Of a stretch of DNA of 64,000 bases, positions 9,420 through 18,464 are shown piece by piece. The notes under the pieces were generated by a model that did not search any database, was not told the origin of the DNA, and saw only the letters and a program-made list of their open reading frames with translations. Numbering within the stretch: the stretch's first letter is position 1; the number at the start of each line of letters is the position of its first letter. The stretch covers positions 558,001 to 622,000 of the forward strand of contig NZ_CP029078.1 in assembly GCF_005222485.1 (NCBI RefSeq), read 5' to 3'. The translations under genes were made by a program, and so were the position numbers. This stretch comes from Streptomyces griseoviridis (GTDB taxonomy: Bacteria > Actinomycetota > Actinomycetes > Streptomycetales > Streptomycetaceae).

Positions 9420-10403
9420 CTACCAGCGGCCCTCGACCTGCTGCTTGATCCGCCGCTCGTACAGGTCGCCGATCGCGGCGAGGGTCCGCGCGTCCAGCGC
9501 CGGGAGGCCGGCCGCCGCCGCGTTGGCGCGGGCCTGCTCGGGGGTGCGGGCGCCGGGGATCACGGTGGTGACGCCGGGCTGCTCGACGATCCAGCGCAGC
9601 GCGAGCTGGGCCGGGGTGTACCCCTCGGGGGCGAGGGCGGCGAACTCGGCGGCGGCCTCGACGCCCGTCGCGTAGTCGACACCGGAGAAGGTCTCGCCGA
9701 CGTCGAAGGCCTCGCCGTGCCGGTTGTAGGTGCGGTGGTCGTCGGCACCGAAGACGGTGTCCTTGGTGTACTTGCCGGAGAGCAGGCCGGAGGCGAGGGG
9801 CACCCGGGCGATGACGCCGACGCCCGCCTCGGCCGCCGCCGGGAGCACCTCGGCGAGGGGCTTCATCCGGAACGGGTTGAGGATGATCTGCACGCTGGCC
9901 AGGTTCGGGCGGGCGATCGCGGTGAGCGCCTCGGCGCAGGTCTCCACGCTGACGCCGTAGTGGGCGACGCGCTCCTCGGCGACCAGGGTGTCGAGGGCGT
10001 CGTACACCTCGTCCGAGGAGTAGACGGGGGTCGGCGGGCAGTGCAGCTGGACCAGGTCGATGCGGTCGACGCCGAGGTTGCGGCGCGAACGGTCGTTCCA
10101 GGCGCGGAAGTTGTCGAGGACGTAGTTCTCGGGGAGCTGGTCGGCGCGGCGGCCCATCTTGGTGGCGACCATGATGTCGAGGTCGGGCCGGCCGCGCAGG
10201 AAGGTGGCGATGGTCTGCTCGCTGCGGCCGTCGCCGTAGACGTCGGCGGTGTCGAAGAAGGTGACCCCCGACTCGGCCGCCGCGTCCAGCACCGCGAGGG
10301 CGTCCTTCTCCTCGACGTCTCCCCAGTCGGCGCCCAGCTGCCACGTACCGAGTCCGACGACGGATGCCCGCTGGCCCGTCCTACCGAAAGTGCGCTCGTC
10401 CAT
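9420..10403 (-). CDS. Aldo/keto reductase
   Basis: 327 residues beginning MDERTFGRTGQRASVVGLGTW-like. The catalytic tetrad is visible as Asp and Tyr in FFDTADVYGDG, Lys in VATKMG and His in LVQLHCPP. The TIM-barrel C-terminus contains the NADP-binding signature VIPGARTPEQARANAAAA. It reduces aldehydes or ketones with NADPH; the substrate is unknown. It is one of three aldo/keto reductases in the window and stands alone, facing DUF2238 convergently. Confidence 0.88.
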   Translation of the reverse strand: MDERTFGRTGQRASVVGLGTWQLGADWGDVEEKDALAVLDAAAESGVTFFDTADVYGDGRSEQTIATFLRGRPDLDIMVATKMGRRADQLPENYVLDNFRAWNDRSRRNLGVDRIDLVQLHCPPTPVYSSDEVYDALDTLVAEERVAHYGVSVETCAEALTAIARPNLASVQIILNPFRMKPLAEVLPAAAEAGVGVIARVPLASGLLSGKYTKDTVFGADDHRTYNRHGEAFDVGETFSGVDYATGVEAAAEFAALAPEGYTPAQLALRWIVEQPGVTTVIPGARTPEQARANAAAAGLPALDARTLAAIGDLYERRIKQQVEGRW

Positions 10404-10481
10404 GGCGCCAGTCTGCCACCTGCCGGAACGCGGCCCGGCACCGCATGGCGCCGGGCGCGTGCCGACCGCGCGCGGGGCCGG

Positions 10482-11072
10482 TCAGGACGGGGTGAGGTGG
10501 CTCTGCACGGCGGGCGCGTAGCGGTCGACGAGGTCGTCGAGGTCGGCGGTGCGGATCTCGGTGCCCCGCGCGATGCCGTACATGACGCCGAGGCCGAGCA
10601 GGGCGCCCACCGCGAACTCGGCGCGCAGGCCCGCGTCGGGCCCGGTCAGTCTGGCGGTGAGGCGGTCGGTGACCTGGGTGCGGAAGTTGGCGCGCAGGGT
10701 GTCGCCCTCCTCGCGGTGCAGCGGCGCGAACACGATCCGCAGCAGCGGGTCGCTGCCGGCGGCCTGGCTGACCAGGACGTGTCTGACCATGTGGCGGCCG
10801 AGGTCGTCGAGGGGCGCGTCGAGCAGCAGGTCGGCGTCCGTCTCGAAGGACATCACGCGGGCGAACAGGCTGTCCTTGTTGCCGAAGTACTTCACGACGA
10901 GGGGCGCGCTGACGCCGGCCCGTTCGGCGACCGCCTTCAGCGTGATGTCGGCGTGCGCGTGCCGGGCCAGCAGATGGCGGGCCGCGCGGAGGATGGCGGC
11001 CTTGGTGGCTTCGGCGTCGCGTCGTGCGGGGGCCGGGGCGGTCGGGTGGGGAGGAGTGCTCACGGCACTCAT
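10482..11072 (-). CDS. TetR family repressor of the adjacent MFS pump
   Basis: 196 residues. The N-terminal helix-turn-helix (ITLKAVAERAGVSAPLVVKYFG) is typical of TetR, and the C-terminal ligand domain is variable. The ATG overlaps the stop of the MFS gene (ATGA, 11069-11072), so translation is coupled and repressor and pump form one operon. The paired palindrome at 12581-12620 in front of the pump gene is the likely operator, making the unit autoregulated and inducible by a pump substrate (inference). Confidence 0.87.
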   Translation of the reverse strand: MSAVSTPPHPTAPAPARRDAEATKAAILRAARHLLARHAHADITLKAVAERAGVSAPLVVKYFGNKDSLFARVMSFETDADLLLDAPLDDLGRHMVRHVLVSQAAGSDPLLRIVFAPLHREEGDTLRANFRTQVTDRLTARLTGPDAGLRAEFAVGALLGLGVMYGIARGTEIRTADLDDLVDRYAPAVQSHLTPS

Positions 11073-12550
11073 GCTCCCTCCAACGCGCTGTCCCGGCTGC
11101 CGCGGGCCGGCGTCCCGCGGGGCCGGTCGCGGTCGGTGGGGCGCTCGCCCGGGATGGACAGGGCGGCGGCGCAGGCCAGCAGCGCGACCGCGCCGGCGAT
11201 CCCGAAGGCGAGCAGGTAGCCGTGCAGGGTGGGCACGGTGGCGCCGCCGACCTGGCTGGTGTGGTGGACCAGGACGGCGGCGACGGCCGCGCTGGACGCG
11301 GCCTGTCCGATGGTGCGCATCAGGACGTTGACGCCGTTGGCCGACGCGGTCTGCTCGGCCGGGACGGCCCGCAGGATGAGGGTGGGCAGGGCGGAGTAGG
11401 CCAGGGTGGTGCCGGTCGCGACGACCGTCGCGCCCAGGATGATCATCCAGAGGTCGCGGCTGTCGGCGATGCGGAGCGCGTAGCCGGAGGCGATGACGAG
11501 GGCGCCGAGGGCGAGGGTGACGCGTGGGCCGCGGGTGGCCGAGATCCGGGCCGACAGCGGGGAGAAGAGGAGCATGGTGACGCCACCGGGCAGCAGGCAC
11601 AGGCCGGTGGCCACGATCGACAGGCCGAGCCCGTAGCCGGTGGCCTTCGGCGCCTGCACGAGCTGCGCGGTGACGAGGGAGTTGGCGTAGAAGGCGAATC
11701 CGGTGAGCAGGGCCGCCACATGGGAGAGCCCGACCCGCGGCCTGGCCACCAGGCGCAGGTCGACGAGGGGGCGGGCGGCGCGCAGCTGCTGGGCGCGCCA
11801 CACGGCGAGGACGACGACGGCGGCGGCGAACAGGCCGAGCACCGCCGGGCTCGTCCACCCCCACTGGCCGCCCTGGGAGACGCCGAGCAGCAGGCAGACG
11901 AGACCGGCGGCGAGTCCGAGGGTGCCGGCGATGTCGAACCGGCCGGGCTCGCGGACCGGTGACTCCTTGACGGCCCAGCAGACCGCGGTGACGCCGATCG
12001 CGCCGAGCAGGCTGGTCAGCCAGAACATGGTGTGCCAGTCGGCGTACTGGACGACCAGCGCGGCCAGCGGCAGGCCGAGGGCGGCGCCGATGCCGACGGT
12101 GGAGCTCATCAGGGCGACCGCGGAGCCGCGCCGGTCGGGCGGGAGTTCGTCGCGCAGGATGCTGATCGACAGCGGTACGACGGCGGCCGCGGCGCCCTGG
12201 AGGGCGCGGGCGGCGATGAGGACGACGATGTCGGAGGAGAGCGCGCACAGCACCGAGCCGACGGTCATCAGGACCAGGGCCGAGGCCAGTACCCGGCGTT
12301 TGCCGTACATGTCGCCCGCCCGGCCGAGGACCGGGGTGAGGACGGCGCCCGCGAGCAGGGTCGCGGTGACCATCCAGGAGACGGCGGCCGGGGAGGAGCC
12401 GGTGAGCCGGGGGAGGTCGGGCAGCAGGGGCACGACGACGGTCTGCATGACGGCCATGAGGATGCCGCCGAACGCCAGCACGGGGACGGTGAGCCGGTCG
12501 CGCGTGGCCCGCTTCCCGGTGGGTGGGGATATCGGGCCCGGCTGCTCCAT
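11069..12550 (-). CDS. MFS drug efflux transporter (EmrB/QacA-like)
   Basis: 493 residues with 12-14 hydrophobic helices. Motif A-like GRAGDMYGKRRVL follows the second helix, and the motif C region is present (VGIGAALGLPLAAL), as in proton-driven multidrug antiporters. I prefer the ATG at 12550, preceded by GGAG with 5-bp spacing; the in-frame GTG at 12556 has no spaced site. It is first gene of an operon with the TetR repressor (4-bp overlap). Expression is probably controlled by the double operator 31-70 bp upstream. Confidence 0.87.
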   Translation of the reverse strand: MEQPGPISPPTGKRATRDRLTVPVLAFGGILMAVMQTVVVPLLPDLPRLTGSSPAAVSWMVTATLLAGAVLTPVLGRAGDMYGKRRVLASALVLMTVGSVLCALSSDIVVLIAARALQGAAAAVVPLSISILRDELPPDRRGSAVALMSSTVGIGAALGLPLAALVVQYADWHTMFWLTSLLGAIGVTAVCWAVKESPVREPGRFDIAGTLGLAAGLVCLLLGVSQGGQWGWTSPAVLGLFAAAVVVLAVWRAQQLRAARPLVDLRLVARPRVGLSHVAALLTGFAFYANSLVTAQLVQAPKATGYGLGLSIVATGLCLLPGGVTMLLFSPLSARISATRGPRVTLALGALVIASGYALRIADSRDLWMIILGATVVATGTTLAYSALPTLILRAVPAEQTASANGVNVLMRTIGQAASSAAVAAVLVHHTSQVGGATVPTLHGYLLAFGIAGAVALLACAAALSIPGERPTDRDRPRGTPARGSRDSALEGA

Positions 12551-12580
12551 CGGCACTCCATTCGCGACGTTCCGTAACAG

Positions 12581-12620
12581 GTGAATGGGTATTCACATTA
12601 GCTGGTGAATACCCATTCAC
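12581..12620. promoter_or_regulatory. Paired palindromic operator for MFS-tetR operon
   Basis: GTGAATGGGTATTCAC (12581-12596) and GTGAATACCCATTCAC (12605-12620) are each 6-4-6 palindromes (GTGAAT...ATTCAC) and are exact reverse complements of one another. Their starts are 24 bp apart. They lie immediately upstream of the pump gene, as expected for two TetR dimers. Confidence 0.75.
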
Positions 12621-12641
12621 CCAATCGGGGCGCGGAGGCGT

Positions 12642-13853
12642 TCAGTCGCGGGAGGACAGCTCCCGCGCGTGGGCGGCGCGCGCGAGCCGCGGGCCGAGCC
12701 ACCGCTTGAACCGGCGCAGGCTCTCCAGCCGTCCCGCGGCTTGGTCGAGCCGGTAGTAGAGCTGGGGCGGGATGTACGGCAGCAGCGGGGAGTGGCGCTG
12801 GCCGAGGAGCGCGAACATCCGCTCCGGGGGCAGGTCGATGTACCGGGTGAGGTTCTCGTACCACTGGGCGCTGTGCCGGGCGGCGCTCTGCGCGGTCAGC
12901 AGCGCGGCCTTGCGTTCGCGTTCGTAGCGGTCGAGGGCGTGCGGCAGCGCGGCGTGCGTGCCGAGGGCGCCGGCCAGCGCGACGGCGTCCTCCAGGGCGA
13001 GGGTGGTGCCCGCGCCGATCGAGTAGTGGGTGGTGTGGGCGGCGTCGCCGAGCAGGACGAGGTTGCCGCGGTGCCAGGTGCGGTTGGTGACCGTGCGGAA
13101 GGTGAGCCACTGGGCGCCGGCCGCGCCGTCGGAGCGGCCGATCAGGGGGTGCCCTTCGAGGACGTCGGCGAAGAGTCCCTCCAGGACGGCGAGGCCGGCC
13201 GCCTCGGACATCCGGTCGAGGCCGAGCCCGGCCCTCGTCTCGGGCGGGCACTCGACGACGACGGTGCTGCGCCCGGCGTCGAACGGGTAGCCGTAGCACC
13301 AGATCCAGCCGTGCCCGGTCTCCACGAAGGCGAAGGTGAAGGAGTCGAAGACCTGGGTGGTGCCGAGCCAGATGTACGGGTTGCGGCCGTCGGTGACCTC
13401 GGTGCCGAAGTGCTCCGCGTACCGGCCGCGCAGCGCGCTGCGCACCCCGTCGCCCGCCACCACGAGGTCGGCGTCGGGGAGGTCGTCGGCGCTGATCGCG
13501 CTCTCGAACTCCAGCCGGACGCCGAGTGCGCGGGCCCGGTCGGCGAGGATCTCCAGGAGCCGGTGGCGGCCGATGCCGAAGCCCTCGTCGCCCGGTCTGC
13601 GGGTGACCTGGTCGCGGACCCGGGCGGTGCCCTCGTTCCAGCGCACCGAGTGGGCGTCGAGGGCGCGGGCCGAGGCGGGATCGTGCTCGTGGAGCCTGTC
13701 GAGCAGCGCGCGCCAGTAGGTGACGCCCCAGCCGTAGGTCGATCCCTCGGGACCGCGTTCATGGACGGTGATCTCGTGGGACGGGTCCCGCGACTTCAGC
13801 AGGATCGAGAGATACAGGCCGGCGGGCCCGCCGCCGACACAGGCGACCTTCAC
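12642..13853 (-). CDS. FAD-dependent aromatic monooxygenase (PHBH family)
   Basis: 403 residues. The dinucleotide-binding GxGxxG-type motif is CVGGGPAGLYLSILLK at the N-terminus, the DG motif is VVAGDGVRSALRG, and the second FAD motif is LVLLGDAAHTTHYSIGAG. The segment after FAD motif 1 (STYGWGVTYWRALLDRL) resembles acyl-CoA aromatic hydroxylases such as salicylyl-CoA 5-hydroxylase, so a CoA-thioester substrate is possible (inference). The start is GTG 13853, or 13859; both lie close to AGGGG. It is downstream of rnhA on the same strand. Confidence 0.83.
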   Translation of the reverse strand: MKVACVGGGPAGLYLSILLKSRDPSHEITVHERGPEGSTYGWGVTYWRALLDRLHEHDPASARALDAHSVRWNEGTARVRDQVTRRPGDEGFGIGRHRLLEILADRARALGVRLEFESAISADDLPDADLVVAGDGVRSALRGRYAEHFGTEVTDGRNPYIWLGTTQVFDSFTFAFVETGHGWIWCYGYPFDAGRSTVVVECPPETRAGLGLDRMSEAAGLAVLEGLFADVLEGHPLIGRSDGAAGAQWLTFRTVTNRTWHRGNLVLLGDAAHTTHYSIGAGTTLALEDAVALAGALGTHAALPHALDRYERERKAALLTAQSAARHSAQWYENLTRYIDLPPERMFALLGQRHSPLLPYIPPQLYYRLDQAAGRLESLRRFKRWLGPRLARAAHARELSSRD

Positions 13854-13989
13854 GCGCACCCCTAGGGATGACTCAGAGCGTTCGATGGGCAACGCAGAGT
13901 AGCAGCGTGTGGGCATGGCGAAGGGCGCGGCACACCTCCGCGGGACCGCACGGCTCACCCGCCGCGCGGTGCCCGGTCAGGCGTGCCGG

Positions 13990-14691
13990 TCAGACGGTGG
14001 CCGTGCGGCACTCCGGGTGGCCCCAGCCCTGGTCGTTCTTGGCGATGGTCTCGCCCGCCGCGTAGGAGCGTCCGCACAGGCAGCGGCCGGGGAACTTGGC
14101 CTTGAGGGTGCGGGAGCCCGAGCCGGCGCCGCGCGGCTTGGCCGCGGCGGACTTGCGGCGCGCTCCGCCGCCCGGCTTCGGGGTGTCGGGCGAGGGCGGC
14201 GGCACGGGCGAGCCGAGCGCGCTGCCGGCCGGCTCCTGGACGACGGCGGCCTGGCTCGCGGCGCGGTCGGCGAAGTCGTTCAGCGGGTCGCCGTCGACCT
14301 GGTGGGCGGGCACGTAGCGGAAGTCGACCGAGCGTCCGGTGAGCAGTTCGTCGATGCGGACGACGAGTTCCTGGTTGGCGACGGGCTTGCCGCCCGAGGT
14401 CTTCCAGCCGTTGCGCTTCCAGCCGGGCAGCCAGGTGGTGACGGCCTTCATCGCGTACTGCGAGTCCATCCGGACCTCGAGCGGCACCTCGGGCTCGATC
14501 GCCGTCAACAGCCGCTCAAGGGCGGTGAGTTCGGCGACGTTGTTGGTGGCCCGGCCGAGCGGCCCGGCCTCCCAGCGATCCGGACTCTCCGACTCGTCGG
14601 CGATGACCCAGGCCCACGCGGCGGGTCCAGGGTTTCCCTTCGAAGCGCCGTCGCACGCGGCCACCACACGTTCACGCATGCGCTCGATCAT
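13990..14691 (-). CDS. rnhA: Ribonuclease HI with C-terminal Cys-containing extension
   Basis: 233 residues. The catalytic carboxylates are visible: Asp in ACDGASKGNPG, Glu in NNVAELTAL, Asp in MDSQYAMKA and Asp in PLNDFADRA, as in RNase HI, which cleaves RNA in RNA-DNA hybrids. Residues 1-150 cover the whole catalytic domain. A Pro/Lys-rich linker and a C-terminal segment with four Cys/His-type residues (GRCLCGRSY...GHPECR) form an extension absent from E. coli RNase HI and possibly metal-binding. The start is ATG 14691; ATG 14679 is an in-frame alternative. Confidence 0.88.
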   Translation of the reverse strand: MIERMRERVVAACDGASKGNPGPAAWAWVIADESESPDRWEAGPLGRATNNVAELTALERLLTAIEPEVPLEVRMDSQYAMKAVTTWLPGWKRNGWKTSGGKPVANQELVVRIDELLTGRSVDFRYVPAHQVDGDPLNDFADRAASQAAVVQEPAGSALGSPVPPPSPDTPKPGGGARRKSAAAKPRGAGSGSRTLKAKFPGRCLCGRSYAAGETIAKNDQGWGHPECRTATV

Positions 14692-14710
14692 GCCATGGCC
14701 GCGCGGGGGT

Positions 14711-15508
14711 TCAGTCCACGACCGTGGCCCGGGGCCGCTCGCCCGTGGTCGTGGTGATGTCGATCACGGAGAAGTGGGCGCCCTGCGGGTCGCTGATCGC
14801 GGCGACCCGGCCGAACGGGCTGTCCGTCGGCCCGAACCGCACCACCCCGCCCAGCGCACCGGCCTTGGCGACGGCCGCGTCGCAATCCCCCACCGCGAAA
14901 TAGACGTTGAGGTGGGAGGGGACCTCGGGCGGGAACTCGCCGGTCATCCGCATCCGGCCGAGGACCGGCTCCCGGCCGAGGTCGAACACGCGGAAGTCGA
15001 CTGCGTCGTCCTGGAGTTGGCTCGACCCGTACGGGAAGACGGCGCTGAGGAAGGCGTCCGCCCGCTCGGGCTCGCGGGTGAGGAGTTCGGCCCAGCAGTA
15101 GGCGCCGGGCACCGCCGTCGCCTCGAACCCCTCCTGCGCACCGGCCTGCCAGACGCCGAAGACGGCGCCGCTCGGCTCACGCGCCATGCACATCGTGCCG
15201 AGGCCACCGAGCCGCATCGGCTCCATCAGGACGGTGCCGCCGTGCTCCGCGATCCTGGCGGCGGTGGCCTCCGCGTCCGGTGAGGCGAGATAGAGGCACC
15301 ACTGCGACGGGGCCTCCTGTCCGGGCATCGGCGGGACGACGGCGGCGACCGCCCGGCCGTCCGCGTAGGCCTGGGTGTAGCTGCCGAACTCCGCCCGCTC
15401 CTCGCCGAACGTCCAGCCGAGAACGTCGTGGTAGAAGCGTTTCGCCCCCTCCAGGTCGGTGAACATCGCGTCGGCCCAGCAGGGCGTTCCCTCAGGTTGA
15501 ACGGCCAT
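14711..15508 (-). CDS. Two-domain VOC (glyoxalase/bleomycin resistance-like) protein
   Basis: 265 residues made of two tandem vicinal-oxygen-chelate domains, the first beginning [17 protein letters not shown] and the second [17 protein letters not shown]. Such proteins in actinobacteria are often annotated as hydroxylases or glyoxalases, but their substrates are unknown. The start is ATG 15508 ([11 protein letters not shown]). The gene lies just upstream of rnhA on the same strand with a 19-bp gap. Confidence 0.82.
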   Translation of the reverse strand: MAVQPEGTPCWADAMFTDLEGAKRFYHDVLGWTFGEERAEFGSYTQAYADGRAVAAVVPPMPGQEAPSQWCLYLASPDAEATAARIAEHGGTVLMEPMRLGGLGTMCMAREPSGAVFGVWQAGAQEGFEATAVPGAYCWAELLTREPERADAFLSAVFPYGSSQLQDDAVDFRVFDLGREPVLGRMRMTGEFPPEVPSHLNVYFAVGDCDAAVAKAGALGGVVRFGPTDSPFGRVAAISDPQGAHFSVIDITTTTGERPRATVVD

Positions 15509-15637
15509 GACCGCGGCCCTTCCCGAATCGTGCGCGGACGGTTCACCCCCTCTCCTCACGCTAGCCACGGGCCCGCCCGAGCGCGCGCCGAACCTCCCGT
15601 TCCGCCCCAGACTGGAGGGGTGGAGACGACAGCGACG

Positions 15638-16645
15638 ATGCGCGCGTGGTCGATCCCGTCCCCCGGTCCCGTCGAGGCGGGCTCGCTGCGCTGGGGCGGC
15701 AAGCCGGTGCCGGTGCCGGGGGCCGGCGAACTGCTGGTGCGGGTGAGGACCTGCGGGGTGTGCAGGACCGACCTGCATGTCACGGAGGGCGACCTGCCGG
15801 TGCACCGGGCCGGGGTGACCCCGGGGCACGAGGTGGTCGGCGAGGTCGTCGGGGCGGGCCCCGCCGCCGACGGGTTCACGGTGGGCGACCGGGTCGGTGT
15901 GGCCTGGCTGCGGAGCACCGACGGGACGTGCCGGTACTGCGCGCGCGGCGCCGAGAACCTCTGCCCGGCCTCGCGGTACACCGGCTGGGACGCCGACGGC
16001 GGCTACGCCGAGTACACGACCGTGCCCGCCGCGTTCGCCCACCGGCTGCCGCCGGGACTCGACGACGTGGCGGCGGCGCCGCTGCTCTGCGCCGGGATCA
16101 TCGGCTACCGCGCGCTGCGCCGGGCGTCCCTGCCGCCGGGCGGGCGCCTCGGCCTGTACGGGTTCGGCGGCAGCGCCCATCTGTGCGCCCAGGTCGCGCT
16201 CGCGCAGGGCGCCACGGTGCATGTGCTCACCCGGGGGGCGGCGGCCAGGCGGCTGGCGCGCGACCTGGGGGCCGCCTCGGCGCGGGACGCGTACGCGATG
16301 CCGCCCGAGCCGCTGGACAGCGCGATCCTCTTCGCACCGGTCGGCGATCTGGTGCCGGTCGCCCTGCGCGCGCTCGACCGCGGCGGGGTGCTGGCCATCG
16401 CCGGCATCCATCTGAGCGACATCCCCGGACTGCGGTACGAGAGCGAGCTGTTCTACGAGCGGGAGATCCGCAGCGTCACGTCCAACACCCGTGCGGACGC
16501 ACGGGAGTTCCTCGAACTGGCGGTCAGGCACGGGGTGCGGGCCACCACCCACGCCTACCCGCTGTCACGGGCCGACCGGGCGCTCGGGGACCTCAAGGCC
16601 GGGCGCTTCGACGGCGCGGCGGTCCTGGTGAACGACGTCTCCTGA
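15638..16645 (+). CDS. Zinc-binding alcohol dehydrogenase family protein
   Basis: 335 residues of the medium-chain dehydrogenase superfamily. Catalytic zinc ligands appear in [10 protein letters not shown] and PGHEVVGEV; the structural zinc site is represented by TCRYC...ENLC. The Rossmann motif is [15 protein letters not shown], with the usual GxGxxG modified to GFGGSA. The C-terminal domain holds [14 protein letters not shown]. It probably oxidises alcohols or reduces aldehydes with NAD(P). The start is uncertain: ATG 15638 gives a family-like MRAWSIP beginning, while GTG 15620 is an in-frame alternative. Confidence 0.85.
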   Translation: MRAWSIPSPGPVEAGSLRWGGKPVPVPGAGELLVRVRTCGVCRTDLHVTEGDLPVHRAGVTPGHEVVGEVVGAGPAADGFTVGDRVGVAWLRSTDGTCRYCARGAENLCPASRYTGWDADGGYAEYTTVPAAFAHRLPPGLDDVAAAPLLCAGIIGYRALRRASLPPGGRLGLYGFGGSAHLCAQVALAQGATVHVLTRGAAARRLARDLGAASARDAYAMPPEPLDSAILFAPVGDLVPVALRALDRGGVLAIAGIHLSDIPGLRYESELFYEREIRSVTSNTRADAREFLELAVRHGVRATTHAYPLSRADRALGDLKAGRFDGAAVLVNDVS

Positions 16646-16677
16646 CCGGACCCCGGAGCGCCGACTGTTCCCGCGGG

Positions 16678-17259
16678 TCAGCGGGACGGGCGGGTGACGG
16701 CCCAGGCGGCGTCGATCATCTCGAAGATCTCGTCGACGGCGGCCGGCGGATCGGCCGCCTCACGACCGATCGCGTAGGCGTCGATCACGAACCGGGCGAT
16801 CGTCCGGCAGGCCGTGGGGGTCCTCGCCAGGTCGGGGTCGGCGGCGATGGCCGCCGCGAGCGACTCCGCGTGGCGCAGCCGCATCGACTCCTCGTACTCC
16901 CGCAGGGCGGGCGATCCCTCGATCATGCGCCAGATCGGCGCCGCACCGTCCGCCGTGCAGTGGCTGACCAGGTCGTGGACCGCGAGGCGCAGCGCCGGCA
17001 GGAGCGGCTCGCCCGGCGCGCGTCCGGTGACCGCCAGGCCGAGCCGCCGCTCGAAGTCCGCGTCCCGCTCGAAGACGAGGGCCTCTTTGGCGGCGAAGTG
17101 GGAGAAGACCGTGGTGACGGCGACGTCGGCCTCGGCGGCGACCTCGCGGATGCCCACCTCGTCGTAGCCGCGTTCGAGAAAGAGCCGCAGGGCGGTGTCG
17201 GCGATCTTCTCTCGGGTCGCGGCCTTCTTGCGCTCACGGCGTCCGGTCGGCACGGTCAT
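16678..17259 (-). CDS. TetR family transcriptional regulator
   Basis: 193 residues with a basic N-terminus (RRERKKAATREKIADTAL) and the TetR helix-turn-helix VGIREVAAEADVAVTTVFSHF. The C-terminal ligand-binding part resembles mycobacterial/Streptomyces regulators with a TetR C-terminal domain. It is divergent from a quinone-oxidoreductase gene; the intergenic palindromes at 17287-17313 are the likely operator. It probably represses itself and the oxidoreductase. Confidence 0.87.
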   Translation of the reverse strand: MTVPTGRRERKKAATREKIADTALRLFLERGYDEVGIREVAAEADVAVTTVFSHFAAKEALVFERDADFERRLGLAVTGRAPGEPLLPALRLAVHDLVSHCTADGAAPIWRMIEGSPALREYEESMRLRHAESLAAAIAADPDLARTPTACRTIARFVIDAYAIGREAADPPAAVDEIFEMIDAAWAVTRPSR

Positions 17260-17286
17260 GGGCGCACACTACCAGCTACGAACAAG

Positions 17287-17313
17287 CAACCGTTGTGAAA
17301 AGCTAACCGTTAG
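17287..17313. promoter_or_regulatory. Candidate TetR operator between divergent genes
   Basis: CAACCGTTG (17287-17295) and CTAACCGTTAG (17303-17313) are two palindromes around the same AACCGTT core, 16-17 bp apart, between the TetR gene and the oxidoreductase gene. Confidence 0.6.
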
Positions 17314-17329
17314 GGTTATGTTCGGCGGC

Positions 17330-18223
17330 ATGAGAAAAGTGAGCTTCGCCGAGTACGGCGGTCCCGACGTCCTGCGCTGCGCCGACGCCGAGGAACCCCA
17401 CGCGGGACCTGGCCAGGTGCGGGTCGCCGTGCGGGCGGCGGGCGTGAACCCCGTCGACTGGCGCATCCGCGAGGGCCAGTTCCGCGCGACCCGTCCGCTC
17501 GCGCTGCCCGCCGGGGTCGGGATCGACGCCGCCGGGGTGGTGGACGAGGTCGGCGAGGGGGTCGAAGGCGTCGAGGCCGGCGACCGGGTGTTCGGCGAGG
17601 GCTTGAGCACCTATGCCGAGTTCGCCGTGCTGACGGCCTGGGCCAGGATGCCCGAGGGGCTGACCTTCGAGGAGGCGGCCGGGTACCCCTCCGTGGTGGA
17701 GACCGCGCTGCGCGTCCTCCGCGAGGTCGGCGTGCGGGCCGGGCAGACACTGCTGGTCAGCGGCGCCTCGGGGGGTGTCGGGTCGTCGGTGCTGCAGATC
17801 GCCCGGGACCGCGGCGTCACCGTCATCGGCACCGGCTCGGCCGCGAACCAGGAGTATCTGCGCGGCCTCGGCGCCCTCGCCACGACCTACGGCGAAGGGT
17901 GGGTGGAGCGGGTGCGGCGGCTCGGCGAGGTCGACGCGGCACTCGATCTGGCCGGCTCGGGCGTGATCCGCGAGCTGGTCGCGCTGACCGGCGATCCGCG
18001 GCGGGTGATCTCGATCGCCGATCTCACCGCGCCGGAGTTCGGCGTCCACTTCTCCGGGACGGCCGGGAGCGTGCCGGACGCGCTCGCGGAGGCGGCCGAC
18101 CTGATCGCGCGCGGCCGGCTCCACATCCCGGTCGAGAAGGCGTACCCGCTCGCCGAGGCCGCGGCGGCACACATCGACAGCCGGGCGGGGCACACCCGCG
18201 GCCGCCGGGTCCTGATCGTCTGA
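17330..18223 (+). CDS. NADP-dependent quinone oxidoreductase-like protein
   Basis: 297 residues of the zinc-independent MDR (quinone oxidoreductase) branch: start MRKVSFAEYGGPDVL, substrate-domain motif AAGVNPVDWRIREG, and nucleotide-binding LLVSGASGGVGSSVLQIA. No zinc-ligand cysteines are present. It is predicted to reduce quinones or enones with NADPH. ATG 17330 is chosen from homologous N-termini; ATG 17318 is in frame. The divergent TetR neighbour is its likely regulator. Confidence 0.86.
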   Translation: MRKVSFAEYGGPDVLRCADAEEPHAGPGQVRVAVRAAGVNPVDWRIREGQFRATRPLALPAGVGIDAAGVVDEVGEGVEGVEAGDRVFGEGLSTYAEFAVLTAWARMPEGLTFEEAAGYPSVVETALRVLREVGVRAGQTLLVSGASGGVGSSVLQIARDRGVTVIGTGSAANQEYLRGLGALATTYGEGWVERVRRLGEVDAALDLAGSGVIRELVALTGDPRRVISIADLTAPEFGVHFSGTAGSVPDALAEAADLIARGRLHIPVEKAYPLAEAAAAHIDSRAGHTRGRRVLIV

Positions 18224-18248
18224 GGACGGCGGTCCGGACCGCCGTCCT
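18223..18248 (+). terminator. Terminator at end of oxidoreductase gene
   Basis: AGGACGGCGGTCC is followed directly by its exact reverse complement (18223-18235/18236-18248). The hairpin overlaps the last base of the stop codon. Confidence 0.65.
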
Positions 18249-18385
18249 GGTCCCGGACGTCTCAGGACGGTGTCTGCCGATCGTGGCCGCCCCGATCTGC
18301 CCGACCTCCGGGATCGGTCGTCACCCGGGAACGGTCGTCAGCCGGGACAGGTCGTCCTCTGCCCGCCCAGCGCCCGCCCTCGGGT

Positions 18386-18423
18386 GCCCGCCCTCCGGCG
18401 CCCGCGCGCGTCGGAGGGCGGGC
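18386..18423 (-). terminator. Terminator of the VOC/PhnB-like gene
   Basis: A 12-bp perfect stem (18386-18397 with 18412-18423) and 14-nt loop lie 42 bp past the stop codon of the minus-strand gene at 18465. Confidence 0.6.
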
Positions 18424-18464
18424 GCCGTTCCAGAGCCCCGGCCGGAGCGCCGGGGTCGGCGGGG

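Noticed and set aside
10482..12620. 712-codon minus-strand open frame covering the MFS and TetR genes
   Set aside because: Only the TetR part (10482-11072) is protein-like; the remainder is an Arg/Pro-rich shadow of the MFS gene in another frame.
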